A stretch of 22,594 nt of DNA from Chlorokybus atmophyticus (lineage: Eukaryota > Streptophyta > Chlorokybophyceae > Chlorokybales > Chlorokybaceae): positions 46,270 through 68,863 of the forward strand of contig RHPI01001567.1 of NCBI GenBank assembly GCA_009103225.1, in the 5' to 3' direction. This document shows positions 1 to 12,035 of this stretch, in pieces; positions within the stretch are counted from its first letter, which is position 1, and every line of letters begins with the position of its first letter. A program made the translations under genes and the position numbers. The notes under the pieces are model-generated. The model had not been told where the DNA came from and ran no database searches. It worked only from the letters and a program-made list of their open reading frames with translations.

Positions 1-76
<76 letters not shown>

Positions 77-113
77 TCCCTCTGTCTCCCTCTCTCGCTC
101 CCTCTCTCGCTCT
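1..113. repeat. (TC)n microsatellite, degenerate at its right end
   Basis: Pure TC dinucleotides run for about 72 bases, then become interrupted (TCCC, TCGC, TCTG) up to about position 113. The tract begins at the window edge, so its true length is unknown. It lies in what should be an intron or upstream part of the gene whose exons start at 267. The same dinucleotide recurs at 925-955 inside an intron of that gene and as the huge tract at 3431-4336. Confidence 0.95.
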
Positions 114-266
114 GGTCATGACAAGCGGTGTTACCTGCGCGCGCGTGCATGCGGGCACATGCCTGAAGCCATGCGTGCGCGCACAACAGTACAAGTAAAG
201 TGTACATGTGCTTGCCTTTCGGTATGAGTTATCTGAGCGCTCGCCAGCAACACGTGTCATGTGCAG

Positions 267-1119
267 GGAGAGGCAGAAGGCAGCTGTCGGTACAGCACCC
301 CTGGAGTCAAGAACATCACCGTCACCATCATGCAGCACGGCTTGAGCACCTCCGGCACTACAAGCATTAGTGTTGTGGAGTACAAGCAAGCATGCAGCCC
401 GTACGTCAAAGATGCCCGCATAGCACGCATTGTCTTGTCAGCTCTGACGCCATGGTTGTTTTGCTACGTGCATTAGAGCGGAGTATCCCCCCAATGGAAG
501 AGCCGTTGGGCAGCGGGGCTGTCCCCAAGTTTACTGGGAATCGGGATACTATGCGTGCAACTACCCCGCCCACATCAAGCCCTCCACGCGACTGTGGGTG
601 GCGTTCGCAAGCAGCGCTGCGGAAGATGCGGCCGTCATCCGACGCTTGTACGGCAACCGCACTATGATACAGGCCCTGCGCAAGTACAACAGCAAAGACC
701 AGGTTGGCTGAGATGAGAGGTGTTATGGTGTGTTATGGTTGCAACATTTTGTCAATCCAGTGTAACGAGAGGCTGGTTATCTTGCAGGCGAATCTGTTTG
801 CAAGCGAGGCTGCTGCGGCACTGCTCAACGCCTTAACACTGGCGTACCCGCAGTGCCCTCTCGCTGTTAAGCTCAAATTCCGCCATGCTCTGTATCGCGG
901 CGTCTCCTCGACAGAGGGTGAGTCTCTCTCTCTCTCTCCCTCTCCCTCTCCCTCTCGCTCTCTCGCTCCCCCGTGCGTGAGGGAAGTTGACTCAACCAAA
1001 CATCCTTGATGGGTTACTTATCGCTGTGGCACTATGCAGCGCGCACAGTCTACAACACCTTTCTCTACCACAACAACGCTATTCAAGGATGCACCCTGCC
1101 TTTTTGTCAAGATAAGTGA
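267..1119 (+). CDS. 3' part of a multi-exon gene with a PKD-like segment; probably secreted or surface protein
   Basis: Four exons join with matching phases: 267-400, 477-702, 788-917 and 1040-1119 (stop TGA 1117-1119). Introns are GT-AG: 401-476 (GTACGT donor), 703-787 and 918-1039, the last containing a TC-rich stretch. The first exon encodes YSTPGVKNITVTIM followed about 15 residues later by TSISVVEY, which fits the Y-x2-PG...V-x-V...I-x-V strand pattern of PKD/Ig-like beta sandwiches. Later exons encode a Cys-containing region (GCPQVYWESGYYACNY), an Ala-rich helix and the C-terminal end GCTLPFCQDK. Two possible N-glycosylation sites (KNIT, GNRT) agree with an extracellular protein. The 5' end lies outside the window or upstream of 267 and was not found. 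The splice model is well supported by phase; the PKD assignment is tentative, and I do not recognise the rest. Confidence 0.6.
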
Positions 1120-2132
1120 GGTTGATCACCTGCAGCTAAATCCCTTTGCTAAGACATTGCTGATTTTGGTCACTCCAACTTGAATATGTCAAGTGTCATG
1201 GTGAATGGTAGTTGAAGTCATGTTGAGTATCGAACTACAAACGCTGGTGCCCATGTCTTAGAGCGTCGTAGCGCTTGTTAGGGGTATGCAATTATAGCAA
1301 TAAAAGTGCGTTTTTGTACAGTGTACGTAGCGTCATGCAGCATTAATAACGACCATGACAAGGTCACAACTAAACTGCGACAAGTGACATGTACTACAAG
1401 CAGCAGTAATGTATATATTGCTTTACGGCTATATCATTTCTTTCTTTCTCTTTCTCGTGTTTGGGAATCGCATAACGAACACCTTGTCGTGATGTGTACA
1501 ACAATGCAAGGATACAATAGTAACAGTGTTATCATGAGCAGGCGAGGCGAGTATAACAACGGTAAAAACCTTTTTTTGTATACTTCTGTAACACTACTGC
1601 GTTATCTTCTCAAGCATGTATGAAGACTACTGGCATACTTGCAGCAGCAGTGTGCACGACCTGAGTGTATGACATAGAAGCATCGGGGCGTGTCGGAGAA
1701 ATAGAGGGAGAGAGTTGTCGTCCTGCATGCTGCTGCTGTTGCTTTGCTGCCCATTGCCAACCATGCCCATGTGGTCAGGTGAACACAAACCTGCATGGTT
1801 GCTGTATGACTAACGGGTCAGGCAAAGTTGACGTAGCATAGAGAGTGCTGGCATGGTGGTGAGTCATATGTTGTAAACTAATAACGCGAGGTGGTGCATG
1901 TCACTTGTATGTCTCAGCACACCAGGCATGCCGACATAGCAGCATACCCCTTTTGTATACACATCTGAGCGTATATCTGCTTGGTACAACAGCCACCACG
2001 TCATGCACAATAACAGAGCTGCAGCAACCTCTGAAAACTATCGTACGTTGCCCAAAAACACGGTGTACGCACAGTCTAGCACACAGGAGAATGGACGGTG
2101 TAAGTGTTGCATACAACCAACAGCACCGCGAG
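1120..2132. other. Intergenic stretch, no gene recognised
   Basis: Short open frames on both strands here have no recognisable motifs, unnatural composition and no consistent splice partners. An AATAAA hexamer at 1299-1304, about 180 nt after the stop at 1117-1119, could be a polyadenylation signal for the upstream gene. I see nothing else to report. Confidence 0.4.
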
Positions 2133-2657
2133 TTAGGCGTACTTGGTGGTGAGGCATCGCTTGATGGCACCCACCGTCACGTGAAGGTGAGGTTGATGTG
2201 TTGCAAAGCTTGGCACCAATTGAGGAGGGCACAACTGCGCCTTCATGGCGGCGCACTTGTGGCTGTGCACGGCGAGGGCGGCGCGGAAATGTGCGTGCGG
2301 GGGAGCCTGTTGCCAAGTTGATACGGCGAGCGTGCTGACCCTCTGCTTGTTCTCGTAGCCTTCAGAGGCGGCAGCGCCGGCGTGTGGAGCTTTAGGGTCT
2401 TCCACCTGGGCTCGATGAAAGACTGTCCGGGCCACCAGCCCGGACAGAGTCATGTGCCCAACAGCGACAGGCCCCATACCTCGCCACTCGCATACAATCT
2501 GGGGCTGAAGCGTATCGGGCCCGTGCCGGGCATATACATCACCGCATACACGAATGCGAACTTCAAGCGGCGTCTGGTCGCCTTCACGCAGCTGCTTGAG
2601 GACAAACACATCAGGGAGATACGCAAGGGCTGGCTTCTCGATGCTGGTACGCAGCAT
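2133..2657 (-). CDS. Hypothetical protein, single open frame (competes with a plus-strand reading)
   Basis: An ATG at 2657 opens a frame of 174 codons ending in TAA at 2133-2135. Codon choice (GAG, AAG, CAG, CTG, GAC favoured; no ATA or TTA in the first half) resembles the RUS gene nearby. The N-terminal half (IEKPALAYLPDVFVLKQLRE, then a segment rich in V, R and G) reads like a folded domain; the C-terminal half is His/Ala/Pro-rich. No family is recognised. The same DNA also has a plus-strand open frame (2382-2660) that is protein-like, so strand is uncertain. A perfect 10-bp inverted repeat, loop 5, sits inside at 2423-2447. Confidence 0.3.
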   Translation of the reverse strand: MLRTSIEKPALAYLPDVFVLKQLREGDQTPLEVRIRVCGDVYARHGPDTLQPQIVCEWRGMGPVAVGHMTLSGLVARTVFHRAQVEDPKAPHAGAAASEGYENKQRVSTLAVSTWQQAPPHAHFRAALAVHSHKCAAMKAQLCPPQLVPSFATHQPHLHVTVGAIKRCLTTKYA

Positions 2658-2726
2658 GGTTAACACTTGGTCATCCTTTTTAGCACCCCATGGCCCACGC
2701 ATGCGCACACACGGCCACACAGACAG

Positions 2727-3330
2727 GTGCCTGCGGCCAAGTTGAAGGAGTACCTGCGAGTTCGTGGCCTGCAGTACAAGGAGGTCAGCGCAGTGTTCAG
2801 CAACTTGCACGTGTTTGAACAATGCACAGCATGGCACGGTGATCTGTTGGTGTGATGGTGTTTGCACAACTGGTACAACTGCGGCGCATGCTTGGCTGGC
2901 AGGAGTTGAACAAAGTAGCCAAGACGATGTCCGTGTCGGACTTGGCGAGATGGAACACTGTCACCAGGTTTGCGTGGCGTCGGAGCAGGGACGACTTGGT
3001 GGCGTTCTTGGAAGCCAACCCTGGCATGGCTGAGAGCACAAGCTCCTGGAAAGACACGTGAGCGCAGCCCCCCCGGGCTCAGAAGCAACCAAACGGTTGC
3101 TCAGGCAGGCTCGCACCTGCACGTACACCTGCATACGCATATGTATACCCACAAGTGCAGCTTTTTTCACAGGCACGCCATCTGCTTCAAGCGCATGTCA
3201 AGTCAACCCACAACTGTTTGTTCCACAGATGGTTTTGGTGCAGCAGCGACTTCGTGCCCATATTTTGTGGCTTATGTTTGCCTGGAAACTGGTTGAACTT
3301 GAACGCTTGGAGCCCAGTAATACCAAGTAA
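2727..3330 (+). CDS. Hypothetical multi-exon gene, 3' part only
   Basis: Exons that read as protein are 2727-2783 (VPAAKLKEYLRVRGLQYKE), 2903-3057 (ELNKVAKTMSVSDLARWNTV and a Trp/Arg-rich continuation) and a terminal exon ending in TAA at 3328-3330 (HILWLMFAWKLVELERLE). Intron 2784-2902 has GTCAGC...CTGGCAG ends and keeps phase 0. The last intron starts at 3058 (GTGAGC). The acceptor that keeps phase is 3190-3191 (TTCAAG), although the better-looking TTCCACAG at 3221-3228 changes phase. No 5' exon or start codon was found. The first exon loosely resembles a SAP-like helix pair, but I would not assign a family. It ends 100 bp before the long (TC)n tract. Confidence 0.35.
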
Positions 3331-3429
3331 GCAACTTGCGCGCATCGCCACATTGCCTTGTGCCATGCCCCACCCCACCCCCCACGCACCCACACCTGCA
3401 CGCGCACGCGCAAGCATACACATACACGC

Positions 3430-4336
<907 letters not shown>

Positions 4337-4879
4337 NACACAAGCAAGAAACTGCCTTCTACACGGGCAAAGTGTATCCTGAGCAAAGATCTGGTGGCTC
4401 AACTCCACTGAAGACAGCGCTGGTGCATCGCGTTGCACAACCTTGCAAAGCAACCCAGTTAATGGACTCAAGAAGGAAACGAACAGTGCCCAAGCAGCAT
4501 GCTCTCTGCACTGGCTGGCAACAGTATCACACTAGTGATAACAAATCAGTGAAAATCTGTCGGTGATGATTGTGACAATTGCACTCACATTCGTGTATTA
4601 TAGCGGCCCCTATAGGCTACTGCAGCGGTAGAGACGATGTGATGTCCTTGTTGAAATATATGCCACCTGTCTAGTGCCATGACTGTCTCCAAATCCTATG
4701 CAGCAAACAGAGCTTGCTAACACAAGAACTCAATCCAGCACTTGCAACATGTCATGCACAAACGACCATCCAGGTCCACGAGCATACCATATGGCAACCG
4801 CACTGGCGCTCATTATTCAGCAATCTATTGATGTTCTATGTAACCAACCCGTCCTAAGCTATCGTTGCATAATTACAGT
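4337..4879. other. Single-base gap, then intergenic sequence
   Basis: Position 4337 is N and marks the unresolved end of the (TC)n tract. From 4338 to 4879 I see no gene. This is presumably the 3' flank of the minus-strand RUS gene. Confidence 0.5.
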
Positions 4880-7434
4880 TTACGTCTGACACAAGCGTGC
4901 ATCTTTGGGGTTCAGCAACCGTACGGTGTCTTCAGTTGTCCTCCAGCCTTGAGTGGTGGCAGCCTTGAGGAAGGCAGGGAACCGCAGGCGCGTGTCAACA
5001 TGGCCAGCCACAATGGCGTCCTGCACTTCCGCTGGAAGGTAACCTCTGTGGTGGTGCCAAGAGTGCTGAGATGTGCTTGAAATTGAAGCCGCCGGCGCAG
5101 ACGCCGCGTGCATGTGTGTCGCGGAACCCTTGGAGAACTGTGATGTATGCATCCGGCGGAGTTTTTGCAAGTGGTGCAAAGTGGCATGGCCCTGCGTGCA
5201 GCGCAGTGTTGAGTAACTTGCATGAGACCATACAAGACCATACATATGCGGGCATGCATGCGGCCTCTTACGCAATCACAACAACCTAAGTCTAGCAAGC
5301 TCGGCTTGAGTTTAGTCGCAACAACCACCTAACAATGAATACAGAGAGCTGGATGAATACAACTTGCCTGGAATGCTGCGCGCAGTATATCTTCTGGTGA
5401 CGCGTTATCTTTCAACACAACAAACACTTTCCTCTTGTCCAGGCGGTATGTTACAAGGTACGACTCGTCCCTGAAGGTCTGCGCTGCCATCTTGAAGGCC
5501 TCCGCTGTTGGGAAGGCTTCGCTCACCCTGGCACCCAACTCCATCGGCCGATGCCGCGCCCACGGGAACACGCACAGAGCCTCGCTCTTATTCGCATCCT
5601 TGGGAGGCATTACTTCCCCTGAGAGACAGTCAATCTCAAACCATGATCATCATCACAATGCCATTCACTGCTGCATTGTTGGTGTCACAAACAATGCGTA
5701 CCATCTTCAAGGTAGCGGTTGGCGACGACTTCAAGGCGCGAGCGGTTGAGTGTGGGTATTTGCACGCTTCTGACCTCGCGATAGGAGCCAAATATGTAGC
5801 CCGCGGCAAGGGTCCCGTAAGTGGCCCAGAGTGCAGATGAGTGGCGCCGCGACAGGCAGATGCCAATGCCCGTCCCCACCAGATCAGCCAGGTTGCTCAC
5901 ACTCTCGCCCTTCGCCGTGATGTCACCCAGGTTCTCGCTGCGTGCAAACGCCTTGTATATCGGTGCCCGTGTGGACGACGCTGTCACAGCAGCCAGATTC
6001 TGCAATGCATGATGCGAGTCCTTCAGTTGTGGCTGATTGCTGTTGTTGTGGCAATTTCATATTGCAACAACTCACCAAGAGCTGATTGTGTTTGCCAGCA
6101 GCACAACACTACTACACATTGATGCTGTATGCACACACCCTTCACACCTGCACAATCATGCACAAGTGCACGCACATGCAATGCGCGTTCTGCATACAGT
6201 GTACCTTGGCTAGGTTTGCACAGCATGCGAGCGGTAGGAAGTATCGCGGGAAGAAGGCTGTGGCGAGCTCGACGGATGCGCCGCCCATCATGAGGACATT
6301 GCCAGCGAAGCGGAACTGCTTGAGCTCGCAGTCAAACTTCTTCCCTTGGCGGGCGAACAGCATCTTGCCGAGACGGCCGGCACCGTCCTTAATGGCCCAG
6401 TTAACAGCCACAGCCGCAGCTGCGGGAGCGTGGCCGCGGTTTGGAGCACCAACAGCAGACAAAAGCGCCCGCGTCGTGAACACGCTCAAAGCCCCTCCAA
6501 ATAAATACTGCACAGGAAACGACACACAAACATCAGAGATCGGTCAAGCGCGAACAGTCACATCCTGAAATGCAGCTGGCTGTTTAAGCTGATGATCCAA
6601 CATACTCAGCACTTGATCAAATATCAAAGCAGTATAGTGCACACTGATTTAGTTGCGTTGTGCTACACCACAATTCACTGCTAGAATGCACGGTACTGAG
6701 CCATGGTTGCTGCTTTTACTGTTGATTTTGACTACTTCACAGTGCACCAGTCTCATTGTCTCATCTGCGTTGTTTTGCACCTGCACAGCCCTCCATCGCA
6801 TGTAGGGCGCAAAGTCCGGTGAGACGGTGGCCGGGTAGCCGTCTGGCAGGATCCATGAGCAGCACCATGCCTTCATCGACTGTACCAGGCGCCGGGATCT
6901 GTCCGTAACCACCTCAACGACCTCAAAATCAGCCTCGCTTCGACTTCGACTTCTACTGCTACTTAGACTCTTACTGCTATTCCTATTTACAAGCCCTTTT
7001 CTATGCCCATGCCCGCCCTTCCGCCTGCCACTCTCCCCCCTGGCGAAGTACATGTGGCACCGCCCATTGCTGATCTCGAAGCAGAGAGGCTGATCTTCCT
7101 GTGCTTCGTCTCCTCCTCGTCCTTCCCCTGCTCCTGCTACGGCTCCTCTGCCTGCTGACCGTCCGCTGGTCTGGGCCGGCGGACTGCTGTGCAATGCATC
7201 CAGAGTTTGCTCGTGCAGTGCTGATGTAGATGATGATGCCGCCGTAGGCGCCACGCGAGAGTTGCTGCTGTTCCGGTGCTGCAGCCGAAGCTGGAGAGGT
7301 GAGCAGCCGGGCCTCCATGCCGCTTGTGGCGGCATAGAAGACGAGCCTGAGGAGGAAGAGGAGGCCGACGATGACGAGGAGGAGGCGGACGACGAGGCAG
7401 CCGGCGCCGAGCTCTTGCAATTGGAGAACGCCAT
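4880..7434 (-). CDS. RUS (ROOT UV-B SENSITIVE) / DUF647 family protein
   Basis: Five exons on the minus strand join in phase: 7434-6781, 6507-6205, 5999-5702, 5618-5368 and 5065-4880 (stop TAA), about 563 residues. The RUS domain begins near residue 195 with LPDGYPATVSPDFAPYMRW. It continues with a WAIKDGAGRLGKMLFAR block, FFPRYFLPLACCANLAK, GDITAKGESVSNLADLVG and, at the C-terminus, FPAFLKAATTQGW. These are the hallmark blocks of the family, which includes plant RUS1-RUS6 and animal RUSF1. In Arabidopsis, RUS1 and RUS2 act together in early seedling UV-B responses and auxin-related growth; the biochemical activity is unknown. The first ~190 residues are a low-complexity Ser/Ala/Gly/Arg extension that could include an organelle-targeting signal (inference). 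The start is the ATG at 7434; a GTG at 7458 upstream is not used. Intron 5066-5367 appears to be GC-AG (CCAG/GCAAGT). Its acceptor is the least certain junction. Confidence 0.9.
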
Positions 7435-9469
7435 CTGCGTGCAATGCTTTGAAATCACAACAGCCTCCTTTACCGAGGACTTGACTCACTACCCTCCTAT
7501 CTCCGCCCCTGCGCTACGCTTACACCAACCATCCCACCGCCGCCGCCGTTGCCGCCAGATTGCTCCACCTGTACCAGGTTGTTCGTCCCACCTTTGACAT
7601 CTCACTTGGCTCCGATATCACTACACTACAAAATGTCGGGTGTGCTCAGATGGTACCTGCTGGACGCGAAGAAGGCGATATCATGCGGTTGATGGTGGAT
7701 TTCCGGCATAGTACAGTGTGAGGTGCCACGCTGGAGTGGAAACCGCGCGCGATTTGAACGGAGCGGCGGACGGCGCACTGGCCAATTGGGCGGCCCATGG
7801 TACGCGCCACCACGTCAGCGCCAGCGGTGGACGGGATGATAGAGGAAAAGTGGACGGCAGAGGCTCGCGGACCGCCATGCGAACGTCGCATGATGCGGCG
7901 TCACGGACCGTGACATGGTCACGGTCACATAACACCTTGCTACAACATACACTTAACCTTACTTGCCTGTACTTGACTCTATACAAGTTAGTTATCATTT
8001 CGCCCTATGCTGCTCGCAGCAGCCTGGTCGCTCCTATGAAAGAAGAAGTAGACTGCTGTGAAACTAATTAATGAAGTTAATAATCATGCGTTAGTGTAAG
8101 TGGTGTTGCGGCGTTCAACAGCTAGTTAATACGATGACAGCATCTTTAAGTTTATGATTTACAGTGTAATATATAGGGAGCTACTGTACTTCATGACACG
8201 GTTAGGCTCCAGTGCTATAACACTATGCATAGCTTGATTAGTAAGCTATGTGTTATGCATTTGCTTGTGTGCAACTTGTGTGATTAAAGCACGAGCGTGA
8301 AACTCAAAGCAACCGCTCGCGATGTTTATCTGACCGACCTTTGATACAATAAGAACACCTTATCACACACCGCATTATAAGTTATGCTGCATGGAACACG
8401 CACAACCGAGCACACGCAATAAATGCATACCCTTTCGATTGCATCGCCACCGCACACACGCAATGCACTACACTCGCTCGATACGGATGCAACTTAAACA
8501 GCGTGCACAGCACCGGCCACAAAATATTAATGTGCATTGTGTTAACACGAGGGGCACCTTCAGGGGTCAATGTTGGCGTCCAAAGCTATAGTCAACACTT
8601 GTCGTGTAACAGTCGAGGCCAATAATCATGTTTTCAGGATCTTTTTCAGCCTTATTTGTCGAACATCATGTTTTCACGACTTTTGGTGAATATTGGCGAG
8701 TTGTGTGCGAGTCTGTCGCAGATATTGACCGGGGCTAAGGACCAGTCTGGAAGCCGCCAGAAAACGGAGGGCCAGTCGAGAAGGGCCCGACCAGATTTCA
8801 GGAACGGCCTGGCGCCAAATAGTATAAGTTGGTCATACGGGCACCAAATGAAGAGTTCTTTGGTGTGTAGGAAAGGTCTGGGAGGGTATTACACGATTGT
8901 GCAAGTTTGATTTATTAGCTTCTAATTCCGTCTAGCGCAAGAATCGTTCAGACAGTAGCATGTGCAGACCGGTAGGTATAAAAGAGACAGTTCATTATGT
9001 GCAATACAACCTTTATCGCCCTGGTTTCTTGTGTGCAAGCTTGTTGGTAGTTAGCAGTGATTGCTAGCGTGTGTCCACTAGTGTGAGCTTGCTTGTATGA
9101 CGATGCAAGGCGCTACACAAGTTGGTGTGTAGCTTCGAGCGCATGCGCGTGGGCACGCAAGTGGCGGGGCGCGTGTGTGCGTGGCAGAGGGGGCAAGGTT
9201 CTGGTGTGAATACCGTGTCTTGGTGAGAGGGTTGTTGATTGGATTGTTGATTGCCAACTCACAGGTAGCAAGGCACAAGCACCGTCACAGGTCGTGCCTT
9301 CATGAATTCACTGTTTGTAGCATCTAGATACCTTGCGCAACTTATAGGCGTCGATGAGGGCCCCATCTACAATTAGTGTTACTAATTGGATTCTGCAACA
9401 ACGACCGCCGAGGCGCGTGCAACACTTAATATCGACGATGACGAGCAATACAATATCGACCGCAACATG
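7435..9469. other. RUS 5' flank and gene-poor region with a TATA-like promoter
   Basis: No convincing gene was found. The first ~500 bp are the likely RUS promoter. A clear TATA-like element GTATAAAAGAG lies at 8976-8986, followed by CAATACAACC and a TTTCTTGTGTGC stretch. That layout resembles the U3-R part of an LTR, but no matching second LTR, primer-binding site or target duplication could be found. Small imperfect hairpins such as CATAGCTT...AAGCTATG (8226-8249) are present. Confidence 0.35.
7900..7927. promoter_or_regulatory. Overlapping GTCACGG/CCGTGAC palindromes upstream of the RUS gene
   Basis: GTCACGG-A-CCGTGAC (7900-7914) overlaps CCGTGAC-ATG-GTCACGG (7908-7924), giving three TGAC half sites within 28 bp, about 470 bp upstream of the RUS start codon. 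TGAC-core palindromes are typical bZIP-type binding sites. The regulatory role is inferred from sequence and position only. Confidence 0.3.
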
Positions 9470-9971
9470 TCATAATGCTATAGTGGATCGCCCACATAAA
9501 TGCCGTCCATGGCAACAACCGTACTGTTTAATAATAAAAAGTTGTCGTATATATACGACACGAGTATATTTGATAAAAGGGGTCAACTTGATCTTCTTCC
9601 CTTTGCGGCTGCGCCACTTTTCTGGTAGCTCGTCCCATGCATACACTGTAAAGCCTCCCAACTTGGAGACCAGCCACTCGAGCTGCGCACACAATCGAGC
9701 AGGCAACTCATTTGGAATGCGCAATTTGTTTCTTGGTTCAACACAATCATTAAGGATGTTATCAAATCGCAGGTGCCCACACCTGCGATTTGATAACATC
9801 CTTAATCTGAATGAACTCCCAACGTTGCGGCTCCTTTGAAGCATTGGGGAAGTAGATTCTAATATGATGGTACTTCATGCGTTTCTCTGTAATGGTATTA
9901 CACACTTTCGTTGGATGTTCAAGCTGCTTGACAACATGCAAGCAATGGGCTATTGCAGAGACGCACTCATA
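9470..9971 (-). pseudogene. Coding-like region of unknown function, broken by a 31-nt inverted duplication
   Basis: On the minus strand, an open frame from 9971 reads as plausible protein (for example YHHIRIYFPNASKEPQRWEF) up to position 9780. It then hits the hairpin at 9749-9806. Beyond the hairpin, a second frame reads plausibly (RIPNELPARLCAQLEWLVSK, then TVYAWDELPEKW) to the stop at 9470. The two frames are exactly compatible if the 31 nt at 9749-9779 are discounted. I do not recognise the family. It may be a remnant of a mobile-element gene, but that is inference. A perfect 18-bp palindrome TGTCGTATATATACGACA lies at 9543-9560. Confidence 0.4.
9749..9806. repeat. Perfect 27-bp inverted repeat with a 4-nt loop
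   Basis: The left arm is 9749-9775 and the right arm 9780-9806, with CCCA between them and no mismatch. The first base pair beyond the arms does not match, so boundaries are sharp. It could extrude as a cruciform and would give a very stable RNA hairpin. It sits exactly where the minus-strand coding-like frame is broken. Confidence 0.95.
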
Positions 9972-10122
9972 TCACGTGAAGGCTCGGGACTATGAGCACG
10001 CTGAAGCTTTGTGTTGGGTATATATAATTGCACACTGTGCGGTCATTTACATGTAAATTCTCATGGCATGCAGACATTTGTCCCAACTCTTGGCTACAGC
10101 ATCCGCTATAGCACAAAGCTGC

Positions 10123-10174
10123 ACTATGTGAGTGAGCGTTACGGTACGCGTACCATACGGCTCACTCACATAGT
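10123..10174. repeat. Near-perfect 25-bp inverted repeat with a 2-nt centre
   Basis: Arms 10123-10147 and 10150-10174 begin and end with ACTATGTGAGTGAGC and its complement. They differ at only a few bases near the middle, with centre GGTAC-GC-GTACC. The layout (long arms, tiny spacer) matches the palindromes at 9749, 13248 and 16747. Confidence 0.9.
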
Positions 10175-10294
10175 CTTTTGCTACAATGGAGCAAATGGTA
10201 GAAGGCCAAGATGTTTGCGTGGGAATGTTAAAATTTATGCCATAACTTAAAATGCGGCGTACATCAATTCAGCTTGTCTTTTGCATATAAACAG

Positions 10295-10399
10295 GCGCTC
10301 CAGGGCTTTAAACGACTCCAGTTTCACAAGGTCCAAGTCCGAGAAGGTTCTAGATGCGGACTCGGGTTTGGAGACTTATACGAGCTGTCAAATAATTAA
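10295..10399 (+). pseudogene. Short coding-like fragment, unknown
   Basis: After an ACAG that could be a splice acceptor, an open frame of 34 codons reads ALQGFKRLQFHKVQVREGSR and ends DLYELSNN plus TAA. Amino-acid composition looks protein-like, but no family or upstream partner exon is identified. It may be a terminal exon or remnant. The surrounding 9972-10984 region otherwise shows no gene. Confidence 0.2.
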
Positions 10400-10984
10400 G
10401 CCATGGTTACATTAGCAGCTGGCGCATGTTCGACATGAGTTATTGCTTATCAAAAAGCTCTTAAACTCTGCTATATAACACAAATTAACGCGCAGCATTT
10501 CATGGAGTGTGCTGGATGCAGTCGCTTTTACATTACACAGATGTGTTCCGCGCGATTACAAAGCCCGTGAACATGTTGGTAATATAAGATCTTCATCTTG
10601 TTATTGCAGTATGTTAACAATGGTGTTGTCGCGTGCACATATGCGTGTCTATCAGCGCACCTTAAAACATAATAGAAATAGAGCGTTTTTCAGATGATGC
10701 TTGCCTGCATGTGGCATCTTGCCGCAATGATTGCACCCTCGCCCTCCAGCACCTTCAGTGTCCGCTCTTTTGTTTGGAAGCAAGCGTCACCAACGTTCGT
10801 AGGCCTGATCACTAGCCAACTGTAACGCAAGACTGCACGCAGGGTGGTCTCGGTGTACACTACCCTAGCTAACAGACGCCCGCTTCGCTGGCAAAATGGG
10901 CCATACGTTTGCTGGACCCTTCTAGGTCACCTTGAGGGTCTTGAGGCATCCCTTTTTCGACCTTTGACGCTACGAGCAAGCCCC

Positions 10985-11171
10985 NNNNNNNNNNNNNNNN
11001 NNNNNNNNNNNNNNNNNNNNNNNNNNNNNNNNNNNNNNNNNNNNNNNNNNNNNNNNNNNNNNNNNNNNNNNNNNNNNNNNNNNNNNNNNNNNNNNNNNNN
11101 NNNNNNNNNNNNNNNNNNNNNNNNNNNNNNNNNNNNNNNNNNNNNNNNNNNNNNNNNNNNNNNNNNNNNNN
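10985..11171. other. Assembly gap (187 N) inside a poly-C run
   Basis: N bases run from 10985 to 11171, flanked by CCCC on the left and eleven C on the right. The gap therefore replaces a cytosine-rich stretch that failed to sequence or assemble. Any open frame drawn across it is meaningless. Confidence 0.99.
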
Positions 11172-11276
11172 CCCCCCCCCCCTGCCTGTCAAGCACCTTC
11201 CCTTGCAGTGGCACCCGATTGTAGGTGCTTAGCAATACGCCCTGCCCTCCTTTGGGACAAGTCTGTTAGTTTTAAC

Positions 11277-11927
11277 CGTGGACTCTTCACCCACCAAAGG
11301 ACCCTATAGAGTGCAAGCGGCACCAATGATTAAGCGTCTGCGTGGCTTGAAACAAGCCAAAAGGGCACGGTTGCAAGCCCTACGGGGTTGACTGCTTCGT
11401 TGCTGATCAAGCATAGCCTCTTTTACCCAAGATGACATCACCTTGCAAGAGGCCTGTGTGGCTGCAGCAATTGGTCTACAACGCTACAGCAAATGGTCAA
11501 CAGCGTTGACAACGGTCACGTGTGCTCATAGCACGCTGCATTCTCTCATTTACAAGGACTATTAGCAACTATAAAACAAAGTTATAGCATGCCTTACATG
11601 TGCTATGAGGTGATGAAGCGCTTGCGCTAGATTAGGGCATAAAAAGAGAACTGTAAACACATACACATAATACACTCCTGTATGATTTTTAGCGACCACG
11701 CACATGACCCCATGCAGTGCAAGTCATACCTCTCTCTTGAACATTGCCTTAGCCCCACCTCTTGCAGTAGTACAACCTGAGACTAGACTTGCAGTTGCCT
11801 AAGGAACGTACAAGACATGCACGCAAGCATATTGCCTTTCAACTCTAGCAACACCGCATGTGAGGATGATGTCCCCCATGCAATTGGCCGTTTCTTCCCC
11901 ACTCGCAAAACTACCATAGCGAGTTAA
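11277..11927 (+). pseudogene. Decayed or unresolved multi-exon coding region, unknown
   Basis: Three plus-strand stretches read like protein but lack a coherent gene model. They are about 11277-11391 (ending MIKRLRGLKQAKRARLQALR, stop TGA), 11407-11565 (DDITLQEACVAAAIGLQRY, stop TAG) and the segment ending at TAA 11925-11927 (EDDVPHAIGRFFPTRKTT). The middle piece could be a helix-turn-helix of the kind found at the N-terminus of transposases, but this is only a resemblance. Stops between the pieces and a likely frameshift near 11843 suggest decay; unrecognised introns are the alternative. Confidence 0.25.
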
Positions 11928-12035
11928 TTTGCGGACTTGAAACTGAAGTTCTTTATTTTTACACTGCACGCAAGCAAAAGTGTCTTAGAATGGCGGGGGC
12001 CGGATTAAAAGAATAAACAATGTAGAGAAGTAGAC

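Noticed and set aside
2382-2663. Plus-strand frame of 93 codons (ITAYTNANFKRRLVAFTQLL)
   Set aside because: It looks protein-like but uses codons (ATA, AGG, TCA) less like the neighbouring gene than the minus-strand frame, and its possible donor at 2647 does not join the next exon in phase. Kept only as an alternative to the minus-strand call.
2727-3057. Resemblance of the plus-strand exons to part of TAF1
   Set aside because: A few helical positions are similar, but the conserved order of blocks is not matched, so the assignment would be invention.
7262-7597. Plus-strand frame rich in Glu/Asp opposite the RUS first exon
   Set aside because: It is the complement of the Ser/Ala-rich N-terminal extension of the RUS gene and has no independent support.
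8604-9070. Possible solo LTR around the TATA element at 8976
   Set aside because: The TATA box and downstream layout are suggestive, but no TG...CA ends with target duplication, primer-binding site or second copy could be found in the window.
10844-11235. Open frames of about 100-126 codons around the N gap
   Set aside because: Most codons are unknown bases; the real sequence and frame across 10985-11171 are not available.
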